From: Lelliottia nimipressuralis | GTDB lineage: Bacteria > Pseudomonadota > Gammaproteobacteria > Enterobacterales > Enterobacteriaceae | Length of the DNA stretch: 64,000 nucleotides | Assembly: GCF_004402045.1 (NCBI RefSeq) | Contig: NZ_SOMG01000011.1 | Coordinates: 496,001-560,000, forward strand | Direction: 5' to 3' | Shown here: positions 42,281 through 51,566 of the stretch, piece by piece | How positions within the stretch are numbered: position 1 is the first letter of the stretch | Layout of the letters: each line of letters starts with the position of its first letter | Position numbers and translations under genes: made by a program | Notes under the pieces: model-generated | What the model saw: only the letters and a program-made list of their open reading frames with translations | What the model was told of the DNA's origin: nothing | The model's database searches: none

Positions 42281-42691
42281 TCAGGCAGAAGTCTTCATGA
42301 CCTTATTCAAAATCAGTCGGTCAAGGCGCTGCGAAACCTGCGTGCAGATCACCTCGACACTCTGATCCTGATGGTACAGGGCATAGCTTAGCGCTTCAGG
42401 CGAAATATGCGCTGCGCTTGCTTGCGTGTCTGCTTTCGCTTTCATTGCCCTGGACAGGGCATAACGTGCTGCGTTTGCCCGCTTCTTATCGTAGTGTTTG
42501 AGTTCATCAATTTTCAGATTACACGCATTCAGTCTCTCCTCGTGTGAGACTGCGGTAACCGGGGCGATGTCTTCTTCAACGGGTGCTGGTGCTGCGGCGG
42601 CGACCGGCGGTACTACCCGAATCGGTGGCTCACTCTTTGTCTGGCACGCCGTCAGGCCCAGTGCCGCAATCAACAAAATAACAGTTCTCAT
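42281..42691 (-). CDS. Putative lipoprotein of unknown function
   Basis: This 136-aa protein starts with a lipoprotein signal (ILLIAALGLTAC, lipobox L-T-A-C16), then a Pro/Ala-rich linker (about 25-45) and a helical domain with three further cysteines. I do not recognise the family. Ser+2 is not present (Gln follows the Cys), which favours outer-membrane sorting. It is a single gene with no operon partner; the 298 bases to the right hold no other clear gene. Confidence 0.7.
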   Translation of the reverse strand: MRTVILLIAALGLTACQTKSEPPIRVVPPVAAAAPAPVEEDIAPVTAVSHEERLNACNLKIDELKHYDKKRANAARYALSRAMKAKADTQASAAHISPEALSYALYHQDQSVEVICTQVSQRLDRLILNKVMKTSA

Positions 42692-42989
42692 GATTACCCT
42701 TGTGAGTGTGATGGGGGCAATATTTTACGCGATGCTTCGCGGTTCCAAATGTGTAATAAACGAATAGAACTGAATAACGGTTATATTTTTATACCGCGGA
42801 CAACGAGATGAGTTTATTAGTCGTAATTGCTGTCAATAATAAGCGCTTATTGTCCAATAACACCTGTGGTTTGAAATGAAAATTATTGCTACCGTTTAAT
42901 CGTCAGCGCGGGAATATCTTGCTGATACTCTTATTTTTAAATGCATAACCCTGAATATTCAGTGTCTCACACACATTTATGGAGCGTTT
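42692..42989. other. Divergent intergenic region, no gene seen
   Basis: About 300 AT-rich bases lie between the divergent lipoprotein and S74 genes. A short palindrome, AATAAGCGCTTATT, is centred near 42844. I see no tRNA, recognisable sRNA or convincing coding frame. Confidence 0.5.
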
Positions 42990-43370
42990 ATGTTGTTGAA
43001 GAAAGCCGCGTTTGTAATTATCCCTCTGATCTTTTCCTCGTCTGCCCTGGCCGATCTGGGTGCAAAATGCTGTCCTTTCAGTGATGAAACTCTGAAAGAA
43101 GATATTCGTCCTCTCGAAGGCTCTCTGGATAAAATTCTCCAGCTGGAAGGCGTTTCTTATACCTGGAAAGAGAATAAAAGCCAGGATGTCGGATTAACCG
43201 CGCAGAATGTCGAAAAAGTCTACCCGGAACTGGTCAAAACGGAAGATGGGAAAAAGCAGGTCGATTATCAAAAGCTGGTTGCCCCGCTGATTGAGGCCGT
43301 ACGTGAACAGCAAAATGAAATTAAGGCGTTAAAGGCTGATGTTGCACAGTGTGCATTGAAAAATAAGTAA
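42990..43370 (+). CDS. Secreted stand-alone S74 intramolecular-chaperone domain protein
   Basis: This 126-aa protein has a signal peptide (1-21, SSALA/D) and then little more than one Peptidase_S74 (endosialidase-type) chaperone domain: S31-D-E-T-L-K36-E-D-I, VSYTWKENKSQDVGLTAQNVEKVYPELV, DYQKLVAPLIEAVREQQNEI. In phage tail spikes and fibres this domain trimerises and cuts itself off; the catalytic Ser and Lys of the SDxxLK motif are both kept here. No fibre precedes it, so it is either a relic or a free periplasmic trimeric protein. A pair of cysteines (KCCP) follows the signal cleavage site. Confidence 0.8.
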   Translation: MLLKKAAFVIIPLIFSSSALADLGAKCCPFSDETLKEDIRPLEGSLDKILQLEGVSYTWKENKSQDVGLTAQNVEKVYPELVKTEDGKKQVDYQKLVAPLIEAVREQQNEIKALKADVAQCALKNK

Positions 43371-43377
43371 TTAATCC

Positions 43378-43407
43378 CTGAGCCCGTCGTAAACATGACG
43401 GGCTCAG
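43378..43407. terminator. Hairpin between convergent S74 and chorismate mutase genes
   Basis: CTGAGCCCGTC and GACGGGCTCAG form a perfect 11-bp stem with an 8-base loop midway between two converging stop codons. The T-tract is poor on both sides. Confidence 0.75.
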
Positions 43408-43415
43408 GCAGACAG

Positions 43416-43958
43416 TTAGTGACGTTTAATCTTCCCGAGCGCGTCGATCAGCTGCGCCTTCTCAAGCGATGATATCTGCTTATCATTCAGCAAGCGGGAC
43501 AGCGTGTGGTCCTGCTCTTCACCAAATCCGCCACCGGTCATGATTTGACGGCTAATCAGGTTCAGGATGGTGTTATCCAGGTCAAGAATTTGCGCTCTTA
43601 CCTCTGCCAGAGGGCGGGGCTGCCACCCTTTTTCAGGCTGCAAACGCCAGCTATCAAGATAGCGATACTGGATGTTTTTACTGACAGCCATCTGTGTCTG
43701 CACAAACGCATCAATACTCTGCGGATCCAGCATGACGTCGCGGGCGGCGTCCTGCGCTTTCAGAAGAACATTCTTTTCTCTGGGTAGATCCTCAACGGGA
43801 AGGTGGTTCGCAGCCTTATAGCCTGCCACATCCTTCATCACCTCGAATCGCGTGTTTAATGCCTCTGCCAGCTCAGGAAGGGTTGCGGCGTTCACGGAGG
43901 CGGCCAGAGATGAACCACACATTAAAATTGATGAAACCACAACAGCGAAATAGCGCAC
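43416..43958 (-). CDS. Periplasmic chorismate mutase (AroQ gamma type)
   Basis: This 180-aa protein has a signal peptide (1-24, ending VNA) and an all-helical AroQ domain: LNTRFEVMKDVAGYKAANHLPVEDLPREKNVL in the long first helix, then FVQTQMAVSKNIQYRY, whose basic and polar residues line the active site. Secreted gamma-type mutases convert chorismate to prephenate outside the cytoplasm and are known in Salmonella, Yersinia and Mycobacterium; their role is unclear. No aromatic pathway gene is adjacent. Confidence 0.87.
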   Translation of the reverse strand: MRYFAVVVSSILMCGSSLAASVNAATLPELAEALNTRFEVMKDVAGYKAANHLPVEDLPREKNVLLKAQDAARDVMLDPQSIDAFVQTQMAVSKNIQYRYLDSWRLQPEKGWQPRPLAEVRAQILDLDNTILNLISRQIMTGGGFGEEQDHTLSRLLNDKQISSLEKAQLIDALGKIKRH

Positions 43959-44191
43959 GGTTATTCTCCCGACAATATGAGTTGGAGATCTATTATGGCA
44001 GCCTGTTTATGACAGGCAATCGTTTATAGCGTTAATAAACGAGCGTCTTTGTCAGCATTTCAGAGGTTCGAGTGGTAAATAAAAAATTCTGATAAATAAA
44101 GTCACTATATCGCCATATCAACAGAATGAACTTTTTGATAGCATGAGAAGGCGTAATTTATGTCACACCCAATTACCTTCTACTTCTCAAT

Positions 44192-44219
44192 AAGAAGGTC
44201 ACACAATGTGGCCTTCTTT
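44192..44219 (+). terminator. Terminator-like hairpin upstream of methyltransferase gene
   Basis: AAGAAGGTCAC pairs with GTGGCCTTCTT (11 bp with one G-T pair; loop ACAAT region) and is followed by T residues. No plus-strand gene ends just before it, so it may mark the end of an unseen short transcript from 43959-44190 or an attenuator. Confidence 0.5.
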
Positions 44220-44245
44220 ACTGCACCGATTGCGCAGAGGATCCT

Positions 44246-44902
44246 ATGAACACTAAAACACGTGACGGTATCAACGCCTATACCCCCCTCTCACTGAAAC
44301 TCTATGACTGGTGGGTACTTCGCGTTTCCAACCGCTATGCCTGGAAATGCGCTACCGAGCGACATCTTATTCCCCATTTCCGAAATAACATGAAAAATAA
44401 CCACCTCGATGTGGGTGTCGGAACCGGATATTACCTGACATATACGCCAGATTCCTGCACTATTTCGCTGCTCGATTTGAATATCTCAAGTCTTGAGGCG
44501 GCGAATGCACGCGTGGGCAGAAACAGGGTTAAGGCGTCCATATTGCATGACGTATTCGAACCCTATCCATCAAATCTTCAAGAGCAATTTGACTCCGTGT
44601 CGATGTTTTATCTTCTCCACTGCCTGCCCGGCGAAATGGGCGATAAAGCTGAGGTGATTGCCCACGCCAGTTCGGCGTTAACGAAAGAAGGGTGTTTATT
44701 TGGCGCGACCATTCTGGGTGACGAGGCGGGTCACAATGTGTTCGGGCGAAAACTGATGAAAATTTATAATAAGAAAGGCATCTTTTCTAACCGAACCGAC
44801 AGCGCAGAGGCGTTAGCCTCTCTTCTCTCCCGTTATTTTCATCATGTGGAGATAACTGTTGAAGGGAAGGTTGCTCTCTTTAAAGCCGAACGCAAAAAAT
44901 GA
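44246..44902 (+). CDS. Class I SAM-dependent methyltransferase
   Basis: This 218-aa Rossmann-fold methyltransferase has motif I HLDVGVGTGYYL (about 53-64), the acidic end of strand 2 in ISLLDLNISSLEAANAR, and FDSVSMFYLLHCLPG as motif IV. The start MNTKTRDGINAYTPLSLKLYDWWVL is typical of ubiquinone/menaquinone-like small-molecule methyltransferases. The substrate is unknown. It converges on flhE with a 37-base gap. Confidence 0.82.
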   Translation: MNTKTRDGINAYTPLSLKLYDWWVLRVSNRYAWKCATERHLIPHFRNNMKNNHLDVGVGTGYYLTYTPDSCTISLLDLNISSLEAANARVGRNRVKASILHDVFEPYPSNLQEQFDSVSMFYLLHCLPGEMGDKAEVIAHASSALTKEGCLFGATILGDEAGHNVFGRKLMKIYNKKGIFSNRTDSAEALASLLSRYFHHVEITVEGKVALFKAERKK

Positions 44903-44939
44903 GTCAGGCATATCACCGACTGCAACGCGGGTGATACGC

Positions 44940-45347
44940 TCAACCCCGGTAACGATAACTCACCATCACCTGGTTACTCAGCACGGTCAGCGGTGTGTCG
45001 AGGCGACCTCCCGCCACGGAATAATACTCAAAACGAAACGGTCCGCCTGCCGGCATCCCGGCAGGCAGGGGCAGCTCCCCGGCATAGCCGGGCAGCCTCA
45101 GGCAGCGGGTGGCGCTGCACAGGCGAATGCGAAACCCGGCGGGGGTCAGGCCGTCCGTCTGAATCTTCCAGTTTACGCGCGAAGCTACTGCGCCAGCGGG
45201 CAGGGGAGAGGGGTTTTGCACCGGTTTGCTTTTCAGTACCACCTGTCCACGGGTCATCGTGCCGCCAAAGCTGCTGCCGCTCCATGAACCGTCCGCCGCC
45301 ATCGCCAGCGGCGTGAGCAGAAGCAGCCCGAGCCCTGCTCTCCTCAT
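44940..45347 (-). CDS. flhE: Flagellar protein FlhE
   Basis: This 135-aa periplasmic protein has a signal peptide (1-18) and the conserved CSATRCLRLPGYAGELPLP region. FlhE acts as a chaperone/plug that prevents proton leakage through the flagellar export gate in Salmonella. Its ATG overlaps the flhA stop (ATGA), and it is the last gene of the fliE-cheRBYZ-flhBAE arm. Confidence 0.9.
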   Translation of the reverse strand: MRRAGLGLLLLTPLAMAADGSWSGSSFGGTMTRGQVVLKSKPVQNPSPLPAGAVASRVNWKIQTDGLTPAGFRIRLCSATRCLRLPGYAGELPLPAGMPAGGPFRFEYYSVAGGRLDTPLTVLSNQVMVSYRYRG

Positions 45348-47437
45348 CCTTTACCCCCAATCAGATACGTCATCCGCACGTTGCGCTGGGTATTAATCTC
45401 CTGGCTGGAAAGGACCGCCAGCTGCGGGAAGATGCGGCGCAGGTAGCGCGACAGCATCAGGCGCAGGGCCGGGTTCACCAGCAGCACCGGCGGCGCGCCT
45501 AATCCTTCCTGGTGCTGCAGCGCCTGCTCGGTCTGCTTCATCAGGTTTTCGGCAATGCCCGGCTCAATTGCGCTGCCGCTCTGGGTTGCCTGGATCAACA
45601 GCTGCTCCAGGGAGAGATCCAGACCAATTAGCTGAATATCGCCCTCGCCCGGGAACCACTGCTGGGTGATTGCCCGGGAGAGACGCGTCCGCACGCGGGT
45701 GGTCAGCTCATCGGCATCGCTCTGGGCGGTGGCAAACTCCGCCAGCGTATCGATAATGGTGCGCATATCGCGAATCGGTACGCGCTCGGCAAGCAGGTTC
45801 TGCAGCACTTTGTGCAGCGTGGTCAGGCTGATGACCGCCGGGATCAAATCTTCCACCAGTTTCGGCGAGTTTTTGGTGATCTGGTCGAGCAGCTGCTGCG
45901 CCTCCTGACGGCCAAACAGCTCCTCGGTATGGGTAGCGATCAGATGGTTGAGGTGCGTTGCCACCACTGAACTCGGGTCAACCACCGTGTAGCCCAGCGT
46001 CTGCGCCAGTTCGCGGTGAACCTCGTCAATCCACAGGGCTGGCAGACCAAAGGTGGGTTCGGTGCACGGCGTGCCGGGAACCTCGCCCTCGGCGCAGCCA
46101 GGGTTGATCGCCATCCAGCGATCCGGCTGCACTTCACCCGAACCAATGTTGACCCCTTTAAGCAGGATGCGATAGTGCGTCGGCGCCAGATCCAGGTTGT
46201 CACGAATATGCACGGCAGGGGGGAGGAAGCCCATTTGCTGGGCAAACTTCTTGCGAATGCCGCGCACGCGGGTCAACAGCTGGCCCTGCTGTTCGTGATC
46301 CACCATCGGAATCAGACGATAGCCCACTTCCAGACCCAGCGTATCTTCCATCTGTACATCAGACCAGGTGGCTTCGTTGACCTGTGCCACGTCAGCGTCC
46401 GCCGCATCGGCATCTGCCTGTATACCAGCGGATTTTTTCGCTTCACCTTCGCGGCCGCGCAGCCACCAGGCGACACCCAGCAGCGCGGCGGTAAACAGCA
46501 GGAAGACGAAGTTAGGCATGCCGGGGATCAGCCCCAGCAGGCCAATCACGCCGGCCGCCAGCACAATCACGCGCGGAGAGGTAAACAGCTGGCCCACCAT
46601 CTGCTCGCCCACGTCCTGATCGTTGGCGACGCGGGTCACGACTACGCCGGCCGCGGTGGAGATCACCAGTCCGGGGATCTGCGCCACCAGACCATCACCG
46701 ATGGTCAGCAGGGTATAGGTTTCACCGGCCACGCCCGCAGACATGTCATGCTGCATTACGCCGATCACCAGACCACCAATAATATTGATGGCCATAATCA
46801 GCAGCCCGGCGATGGCATCACCGCGCACAAACTTACTTGCACCGTCCATCGAGCCGTAGAAGTCCGCCTCCTGCGTCACCTCTTTACGGCGGCGTTTGGC
46901 TTCCTCTTCACCGATCAGTCCGGCATTGAGATCGGCGTCAATCGCCATCTGCTTGCCCGGCATCCCGTCGAGAGAAAAGCGCGCACCCACTTCCGCAATA
47001 CGTCCGGCACCCTTGGTGATCACCATAAAGTTAATGATGATCAGAATGATGAACACGATGATACCGATGGCGAAATTGCCGCCCACCAGGAAGTGACCGA
47101 AGGCTTCTACCACCTGGCCTGCCGCATCGGAGCCGGTATGGCCGTGCATCAGGATCACGCGCGTTGAGGCGACGTTAAGCGCCAGACGCAGCAGGGTGGA
47201 GAACAGCAGCACCGTCGGGAAAGCCGAAAACTCCAGCGTGTTCTGGGTAAACATGGCGACCAGCAGGATCATGATCGACAGCACGATATTGAAGGTAAAC
47301 AGCAGGTCCAGCACGAAGGTCGGCAGCGGCAGGATCATCATCGCCAGGATGGTCATGATCAGTACCGGCCCGGCCAGCACTTGCCACTGGGTTTCCTTCA
47401 TGTTGGGTAATCGTAATTTGGTGGCGATATTGGCCAT
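45344..47437 (-). CDS. flhA: Flagellar export gate protein FlhA
   Basis: This 697-aa protein forms the nonameric gate of the flagellar type III exporter. It has about eight N-terminal membrane helices (20-330), the highly conserved FHIPEP loop region (ITKGAGRIAEVGARFSLDGMPGKQMAIDADLNAGLI, about 150-185) and a cytoplasmic C-terminal domain that docks export chaperones. I chose the ATG at 47437, sharing a base with the flhB stop (TGATG); a GTG one codon earlier is possible. By memory it is clearly more diverged from E. coli FlhA than the neighbouring housekeeping proteins are from theirs. Confidence 0.95.
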   Translation of the reverse strand: MANIATKLRLPNMKETQWQVLAGPVLIMTILAMMILPLPTFVLDLLFTFNIVLSIMILLVAMFTQNTLEFSAFPTVLLFSTLLRLALNVASTRVILMHGHTGSDAAGQVVEAFGHFLVGGNFAIGIIVFIILIIINFMVITKGAGRIAEVGARFSLDGMPGKQMAIDADLNAGLIGEEEAKRRRKEVTQEADFYGSMDGASKFVRGDAIAGLLIMAINIIGGLVIGVMQHDMSAGVAGETYTLLTIGDGLVAQIPGLVISTAAGVVVTRVANDQDVGEQMVGQLFTSPRVIVLAAGVIGLLGLIPGMPNFVFLLFTAALLGVAWWLRGREGEAKKSAGIQADADAADADVAQVNEATWSDVQMEDTLGLEVGYRLIPMVDHEQQGQLLTRVRGIRKKFAQQMGFLPPAVHIRDNLDLAPTHYRILLKGVNIGSGEVQPDRWMAINPGCAEGEVPGTPCTEPTFGLPALWIDEVHRELAQTLGYTVVDPSSVVATHLNHLIATHTEELFGRQEAQQLLDQITKNSPKLVEDLIPAVISLTTLHKVLQNLLAERVPIRDMRTIIDTLAEFATAQSDADELTTRVRTRLSRAITQQWFPGEGDIQLIGLDLSLEQLLIQATQSGSAIEPGIAENLMKQTEQALQHQEGLGAPPVLLVNPALRLMLSRYLRRIFPQLAVLSSQEINTQRNVRMTYLIGGKG

Positions 47438-48582
47438 CACTCTCTACTCTCTTGTGCAAAATCCATCCCCGTCGGAACGGGAAGATCTTTAGGTGTCAGC
47501 GGACGTAAGCCATAGCCTTTACGCCAGCGCTTAAGGCCATAAACCCAGGCCAGCACTTCCGCCACCGCGCTGTACAGCTCGGCGGGAACCGGTGTGCCGG
47601 GTTCACAATGGCGATACAGGGCGCGCGCCAGCGGCGGCGCCTCAAGCATAGGGACCCGGTTCTCTTCGGCCAGTTCGCGGATGCGCAGGGCAATCAGCCC
47701 GCTACCGCTGGCAACCACCATTGGCGCGCCCATGGCACCTTCCTGATACTTCAGGGCGACCGAATAGTGGGTCGGGTTATTCACCACCACGTCAGCGGTG
47801 GGGACATCGGTCATCATTCGCTGCTGCGCCATCTGACGCTGCAGCTGGCGAATCTTGCTTTTGATCAGCGGGTCGCCTTCCTGATTTTTGAATTCGTCTT
47901 TGATTTCCTTCAGGCTCATGCGCAGCTTCTTGAAGTTGCTCCAGAGCTGGTAAACCACGTCGAACACCACCATCGGGATCAGCGATAAAATAATGACCAG
48001 CATGCAGCCCATCAGCAGGGCGCTGATATCGCCCAGCGCCATGCGCAGCGGTTCATACATCAGGCTGATAAATTTCCCTTTGTTGAACCACAAAAACAGC
48101 CCGCCGCCGATGGCTGCAAGCGTCACCTTCAGAATGCTCTTCACCATCTCCGACACCATCTGCGCGGAAAAAAGACGCTTGATGCCGCTGATCGGGTTGA
48201 GCTTTTTGACGTTAAATTTGAGGGCCTTGGCGCTCATATTCAGGCCGCCAATCAGCGACGGCGTGGCGACAGCGGTCAAAAACAGCCCGCCCACGAACGG
48301 CAGCAGGGCCAGAAAGGCGATCCCCAGCAGCGATCCGGCGTGATGCAGCATCTGCTGCGGGTCGCTGACTAACAGCCGGTCAAACGTTAAGCCGTTATGC
48401 AGCAGGTGCTGCAGCTGTTTTGCCAGCCAGCCGCCCGCCACCAGCAGCAACCCCCAGCCTGCCAGCAGCATGAGTACGCTCGTCAGCTCGCGCGATCGGG
48501 GAACCTGTCCCTCTTCGCGCGCTTTTTGCTTTCGGTGGGGTGTGGGGTCTTCTGTTTTTTCGCTGTCGTTTTGTTCTGACAT
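47437..48582 (-). CDS. flhB: Flagellar export switch protein FlhB
   Basis: FlhB switches export specificity from rod/hook to filament. The 381-aa protein has a charged N-terminal segment (SEKTEDPTPHRKQKAREEGQVPRS), four membrane helices (about 30-210) and a cytoplasmic domain with the self-cleavage motif N-P-T-H in VVNNPTHYSVALKY near residue 270. It lies 18 bases after cheZ on the same message. Confidence 0.95.
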   Translation of the reverse strand: MSEQNDSEKTEDPTPHRKQKAREEGQVPRSRELTSVLMLLAGWGLLLVAGGWLAKQLQHLLHNGLTFDRLLVSDPQQMLHHAGSLLGIAFLALLPFVGGLFLTAVATPSLIGGLNMSAKALKFNVKKLNPISGIKRLFSAQMVSEMVKSILKVTLAAIGGGLFLWFNKGKFISLMYEPLRMALGDISALLMGCMLVIILSLIPMVVFDVVYQLWSNFKKLRMSLKEIKDEFKNQEGDPLIKSKIRQLQRQMAQQRMMTDVPTADVVVNNPTHYSVALKYQEGAMGAPMVVASGSGLIALRIRELAEENRVPMLEAPPLARALYRHCEPGTPVPAELYSAVAEVLAWVYGLKRWRKGYGLRPLTPKDLPVPTGMDFAQESRE

Positions 48583-48600
48583 GACATTCGCCCGGCGGGA

Positions 48601-49239
48601 TTAGAAGCCGAGTGACTCCAGCAGATCGTCCACCTGCTCCTGAGACGCCACAATGCCCTCGGCGCGGGTATCGATCTGCGGACCGTTCTTCAGATGCGCA
48701 TCACCGGCGGCGGCGCTGGCGTCGCGTTCGTTCATGTTTTCCACCAGCACGCTGATAAGCTCTTTCTCAACGGTCTCAATCACGTGCATCAGGCTTTGCA
48801 GCACCTGACCGGTGAGATCCTGGAAATCCTGCGCCATCATGATTTCGGTCAGCTGACGGTTGGTCTGCTGGGTCTTCTCCGGCACGTCGTGCAGGAAGGC
48901 GCGGGTGGCTTTGACCAGCTCGCGGGCGTCATCCAGCGGCTGCGGGTTTTCAAACCAGGCGTCCCAGCGGGCGCTCAGCGCGGTAGCGTTATCGCTCAGC
49001 CCTTCCTGCAGGGGACGCGCCACTTCCACGCTGGTCAGCGCACGATCGGCGGCCTGCGAAGTCTTGCCGACCACATAGTTGAGGCGATCGCGAGTGTTCG
49101 GAAAGGCATCTGCGACTTCCATAATCGCCTGTTCCAGACCGAGGTTCGCCATGCTGTCGCGCAGCAGACGGGTCAGCTGTCCGATGCGAACAAAAATCTC
49201 TGTGGCGTTATCCGCCTGCATATTTAACGGGGAGTTCAT
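48601..49239 (-). CDS. cheZ: CheY-P phosphatase CheZ
   Basis: This 212-aa helical protein dephosphorylates CheY-P. The active-site helix is visible as EIMMAQDFQDLTGQVLQ (conserved Asp and Gln), and the C-terminal CheY-binding peptide is QEQVDDLLESLGF. It lies five bases after cheY. Presence of cheZ with cheRBY shows a beta/gamma-proteobacterial Che pathway. Confidence 0.94.
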   Translation of the reverse strand: MNSPLNMQADNATEIFVRIGQLTRLLRDSMANLGLEQAIMEVADAFPNTRDRLNYVVGKTSQAADRALTSVEVARPLQEGLSDNATALSARWDAWFENPQPLDDARELVKATRAFLHDVPEKTQQTNRQLTEIMMAQDFQDLTGQVLQSLMHVIETVEKELISVLVENMNERDASAAAGDAHLKNGPQIDTRAEGIVASQEQVDDLLESLGF

Positions 49240-49244
49240 AAGGG

Positions 49245-49631
49245 TTACCCGAGTTTTTCAAAGATTTTGCCGAGCTTTTCTTCCAGCGTGGCAGCGGTAA
49301 ACGGCTTAACGATGTAACCATTGGCTCCCGCCTGAGCGGCCGCGATGATGTTCTCTTTCTTCGCTTCTGCGGTCACCATCAGGACCGGTAGCTTTGACAT
49401 CGCCGCATCGCTGCGGATGGTTTTCAGCAGCTCCAGTCCGTCGATATTGGGCATGTTCCAGTCGCTGACGACGAAATCGAAGTCGCTGGCGCGCAGCTTG
49501 TTGAGCGCGTCCTGACCGTCTTCGGCCTCGTCAATGTGCTTGTAGCCCAGATCCTGCAGCAGGTTTCGTACGATGCGTCGCATGGTGGCAAAGTCGTCAA
49601 CCACCAGAAAACGCAAATTTTTATCCGACAT
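49245..49631 (-). CDS. cheY: Chemotaxis response regulator CheY
   Basis: This single-domain receiver of 128 aa carries the acidic pair D12-D13, phosphorylation site D57 (SDWNMPN), T87 and K109 (VKPF). Phosphorylated CheY binds FliM/FliN to reverse rotation. The ATG at 49631 has AGGAGAT seven bases before it and overlaps the cheB end by 11 bases; a longer frame runs into cheB and is not used. Confidence 0.96.
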   Translation of the reverse strand: MSDKNLRFLVVDDFATMRRIVRNLLQDLGYKHIDEAEDGQDALNKLRASDFDFVVSDWNMPNIDGLELLKTIRSDAAMSKLPVLMVTAEAKKENIIAAAQAGANGYIVKPFTAATLEEKLGKIFEKLG

Positions 49632-50700
49632 GGGGGGTATCTCCTGAACGTCGTGAGTCGGTCTTGGAAAGGTTATGTTTATGGAAACTGTCCAGTAAGC
49701 ACTGGCTGATATCGTCGAGGTCGACGACCTTCTTCGCTGCGCCCAGCGCAATCGCCTCACGCGGCATGCCGAATACCACGCAGGTGGCTTCGCTCTGTGC
49801 AAGGGTAAAGGCGCCGGTCTGGCGCAAGTGCAGCAGGCCGCGCGCGCCGTCCGCGCCCATGCCGGTCAGCAGGGCGGCGCTGGCGTGTTTGCTGGCCTGA
49901 CGCGCCACGGAGTCAAACAGCACATCCACCGACGGACGGTGACGATTCACCGGCTGGGCATCGCTGAGCCTGACCCGGTAGCCGTTGTCCTGGCAGATGA
50001 CCTCCATGTGGCGATCGCCCGGCGCAATCAGCGCGGTGCCCGGTAAAACCGGTTCACCATCCTGTGCTTCGCGCACCGCAATCTGGCACAGCGAGTCGAG
50101 TCGCTGGGCGAAAGAGTGGGTGAAACCGGCTGGCATGTGTTGGGCGATGACAATGCCCGGCGTACTGACAGGAAGCGTCATCAACACCCGGCGCAGCGCC
50201 TCTGTGCCACCCGTGGACGCACCGATGGCGATAATGCTCTGTTGACGCACGGGTATACCGGCGAGGATCGGTCTGGCGTCGGCGCTATGCTGTGCCAGCT
50301 TCGCGCGAGCCGCGATGCGGATCTTCTCCACCACCAGCTGGCTCCAGCTGTCGATATTCTCCGCGCCGCGGTGCTCCGGCTTGGGCAGAAAATCCACCGC
50401 ACCGTGCTCCAGCGCGGTCATAGTGGCTTTCGACCCCCGGGTGGTCAGGGAGGAGACCATAATCACCGGCATCGGGCGCAGGCGCATCAGGCGGGAGAGA
50501 AACTCCAGCCCGTCCATCCGCGGCATGTCGATATCCAGCGTCAGCACGTCCGGGTTAAGCTGTTTAATCAGCTCCCGCGCGATAAACGCGTCCGGCGCCG
50601 TGCCGACCATTTCCATATCAGGCTGCTGATTGACCACCGCGCTGAGCATGTTACGCATCAGGGCGGAATCATCGACCGCCAGCACACGAATTGCCTTCAC
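49621..50700 (-). CDS. cheB: Chemotaxis methylesterase/deamidase CheB
   Basis: This 359-aa protein has a receiver domain ([22 protein letters not shown] with the phospho-Asp) and a C-terminal esterase domain with catalytic Ser in IGASTGG, His in AQHMPAGFT and Asp in GMGADGA. It removes methyl groups from receptors for adaptation. No receptor gene is present in the locus. It overlaps cheR by four bases. Confidence 0.95.
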   Translation of the reverse strand: MKAIRVLAVDDSALMRNMLSAVVNQQPDMEMVGTAPDAFIARELIKQLNPDVLTLDIDMPRMDGLEFLSRLMRLRPMPVIMVSSLTTRGSKATMTALEHGAVDFLPKPEHRGAENIDSWSQLVVEKIRIAARAKLAQHSADARPILAGIPVRQQSIIAIGASTGGTEALRRVLMTLPVSTPGIVIAQHMPAGFTHSFAQRLDSLCQIAVREAQDGEPVLPGTALIAPGDRHMEVICQDNGYRVRLSDAQPVNRHRPSVDVLFDSVARQASKHASAALLTGMGADGARGLLHLRQTGAFTLAQSEATCVVFGMPREAIALGAAKKVVDLDDISQCLLDSFHKHNLSKTDSRRSGDTPHVG

Positions 50701-51551
50701 CGTGTGGCCTCCGTCAGTTCATACACCGACTGCCCCCGCAGGCGCAGCGGAATATGTGGATAATTGAAGTGTTCCGAATGACCCACAAACAGCAGGCCAC
50801 CCGGCTTAAGCAGACGCGCAAAGCGCTGCAACAGACGCTGCTGCGTCGGCGCGTCGAAATAAATCATCACGTTGCGGCAGAAAATGGCGTCGAACGGCCC
50901 GGGAACGGACCACTTTTCATCGAGTAAATTAAGCTGCTGGTAGTGAATGGCCGACAGCAGTTCCCGCCGGGCTTTCACCCATTCGCTGTTGTCGCCCGCC
51001 CCGCGCAGAAAGTAGTGGCGCTTTTGCGCCAGCGTCAGCGCGTCCAGGTCGCTCAGTCGGTAGACGCCCGCTTCGGCCTTAGCCAGCACCTCGGTGTCGA
51101 TATCCGATGCCCAGAGGCGCGGCCCGGCCACCGACGCGCCAAGCTGCTCGTTCAGCGTCATGGCGATAGAGCAGGGCTCTTCCCCCGTTGAGGCGGCGGT
51201 ACACCAGACGCGATAGCCGCTAGCGCGCTGGCGCGCATGTTCCGCGAGGATCGGGAAGTGATACGCCTCGCGGAAAAAGGAGGTCAGGTTAGTGGTCAGC
51301 GCGTTGATAAAGTTCTGCCATTCCGGGTGCTCTGAGTGCGACTCAAGAAGGCCGATATACTCGCTGAACGTGGCCAGTCCCAGCGTGCGCACGCGACGGG
51401 AGAGACGATTAAAAATCATCTCTCGCTTTTGCGCGTTGACGACAATGCCGGCGCGCTTATAGATTAATTTCCCGACACGCTGTAATTCGCTGTCAGTCAG
51501 AGAAAGCGTATTCAGGGATAAGCGTGCAGGCGTGCTGTTAATTTCACTCAT
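50697..51551 (-). CDS. cheR: Chemotaxis receptor methyltransferase CheR
   Basis: This 284-aa SAM-dependent methyltransferase has the N-terminal helical domain ([21 protein letters not shown]) and the Rossmann domain with [28 protein letters not shown], and [13 protein letters not shown]. It methylates receptor glutamates. Directly upstream (15 bases) is fliE rather than a receptor gene, unlike the tar-tap-cheRBYZ order of E. coli. Confidence 0.95.
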   Translation of the reverse strand: MSEINSTPARLSLNTLSLTDSELQRVGKLIYKRAGIVVNAQKREMIFNRLSRRVRTLGLATFSEYIGLLESHSEHPEWQNFINALTTNLTSFFREAYHFPILAEHARQRASGYRVWCTAASTGEEPCSIAMTLNEQLGASVAGPRLWASDIDTEVLAKAEAGVYRLSDLDALTLAQKRHYFLRGAGDNSEWVKARRELLSAIHYQQLNLLDEKWSVPGPFDAIFCRNVMIYFDAPTQQRLLQRFARLLKPGGLLFVGHSEHFNYPHIPLRLRGQSVYELTEATR

Positions 51552-51566
51552 AGAAGGGGGCAGACC

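Noticed and set aside
42155..42391. Plus-strand frame of 78 codons between mtfA and the lipoprotein gene
   Set aside because: It overlaps the lipoprotein coding region on the other strand, has no ribosome site and no recognisable features.
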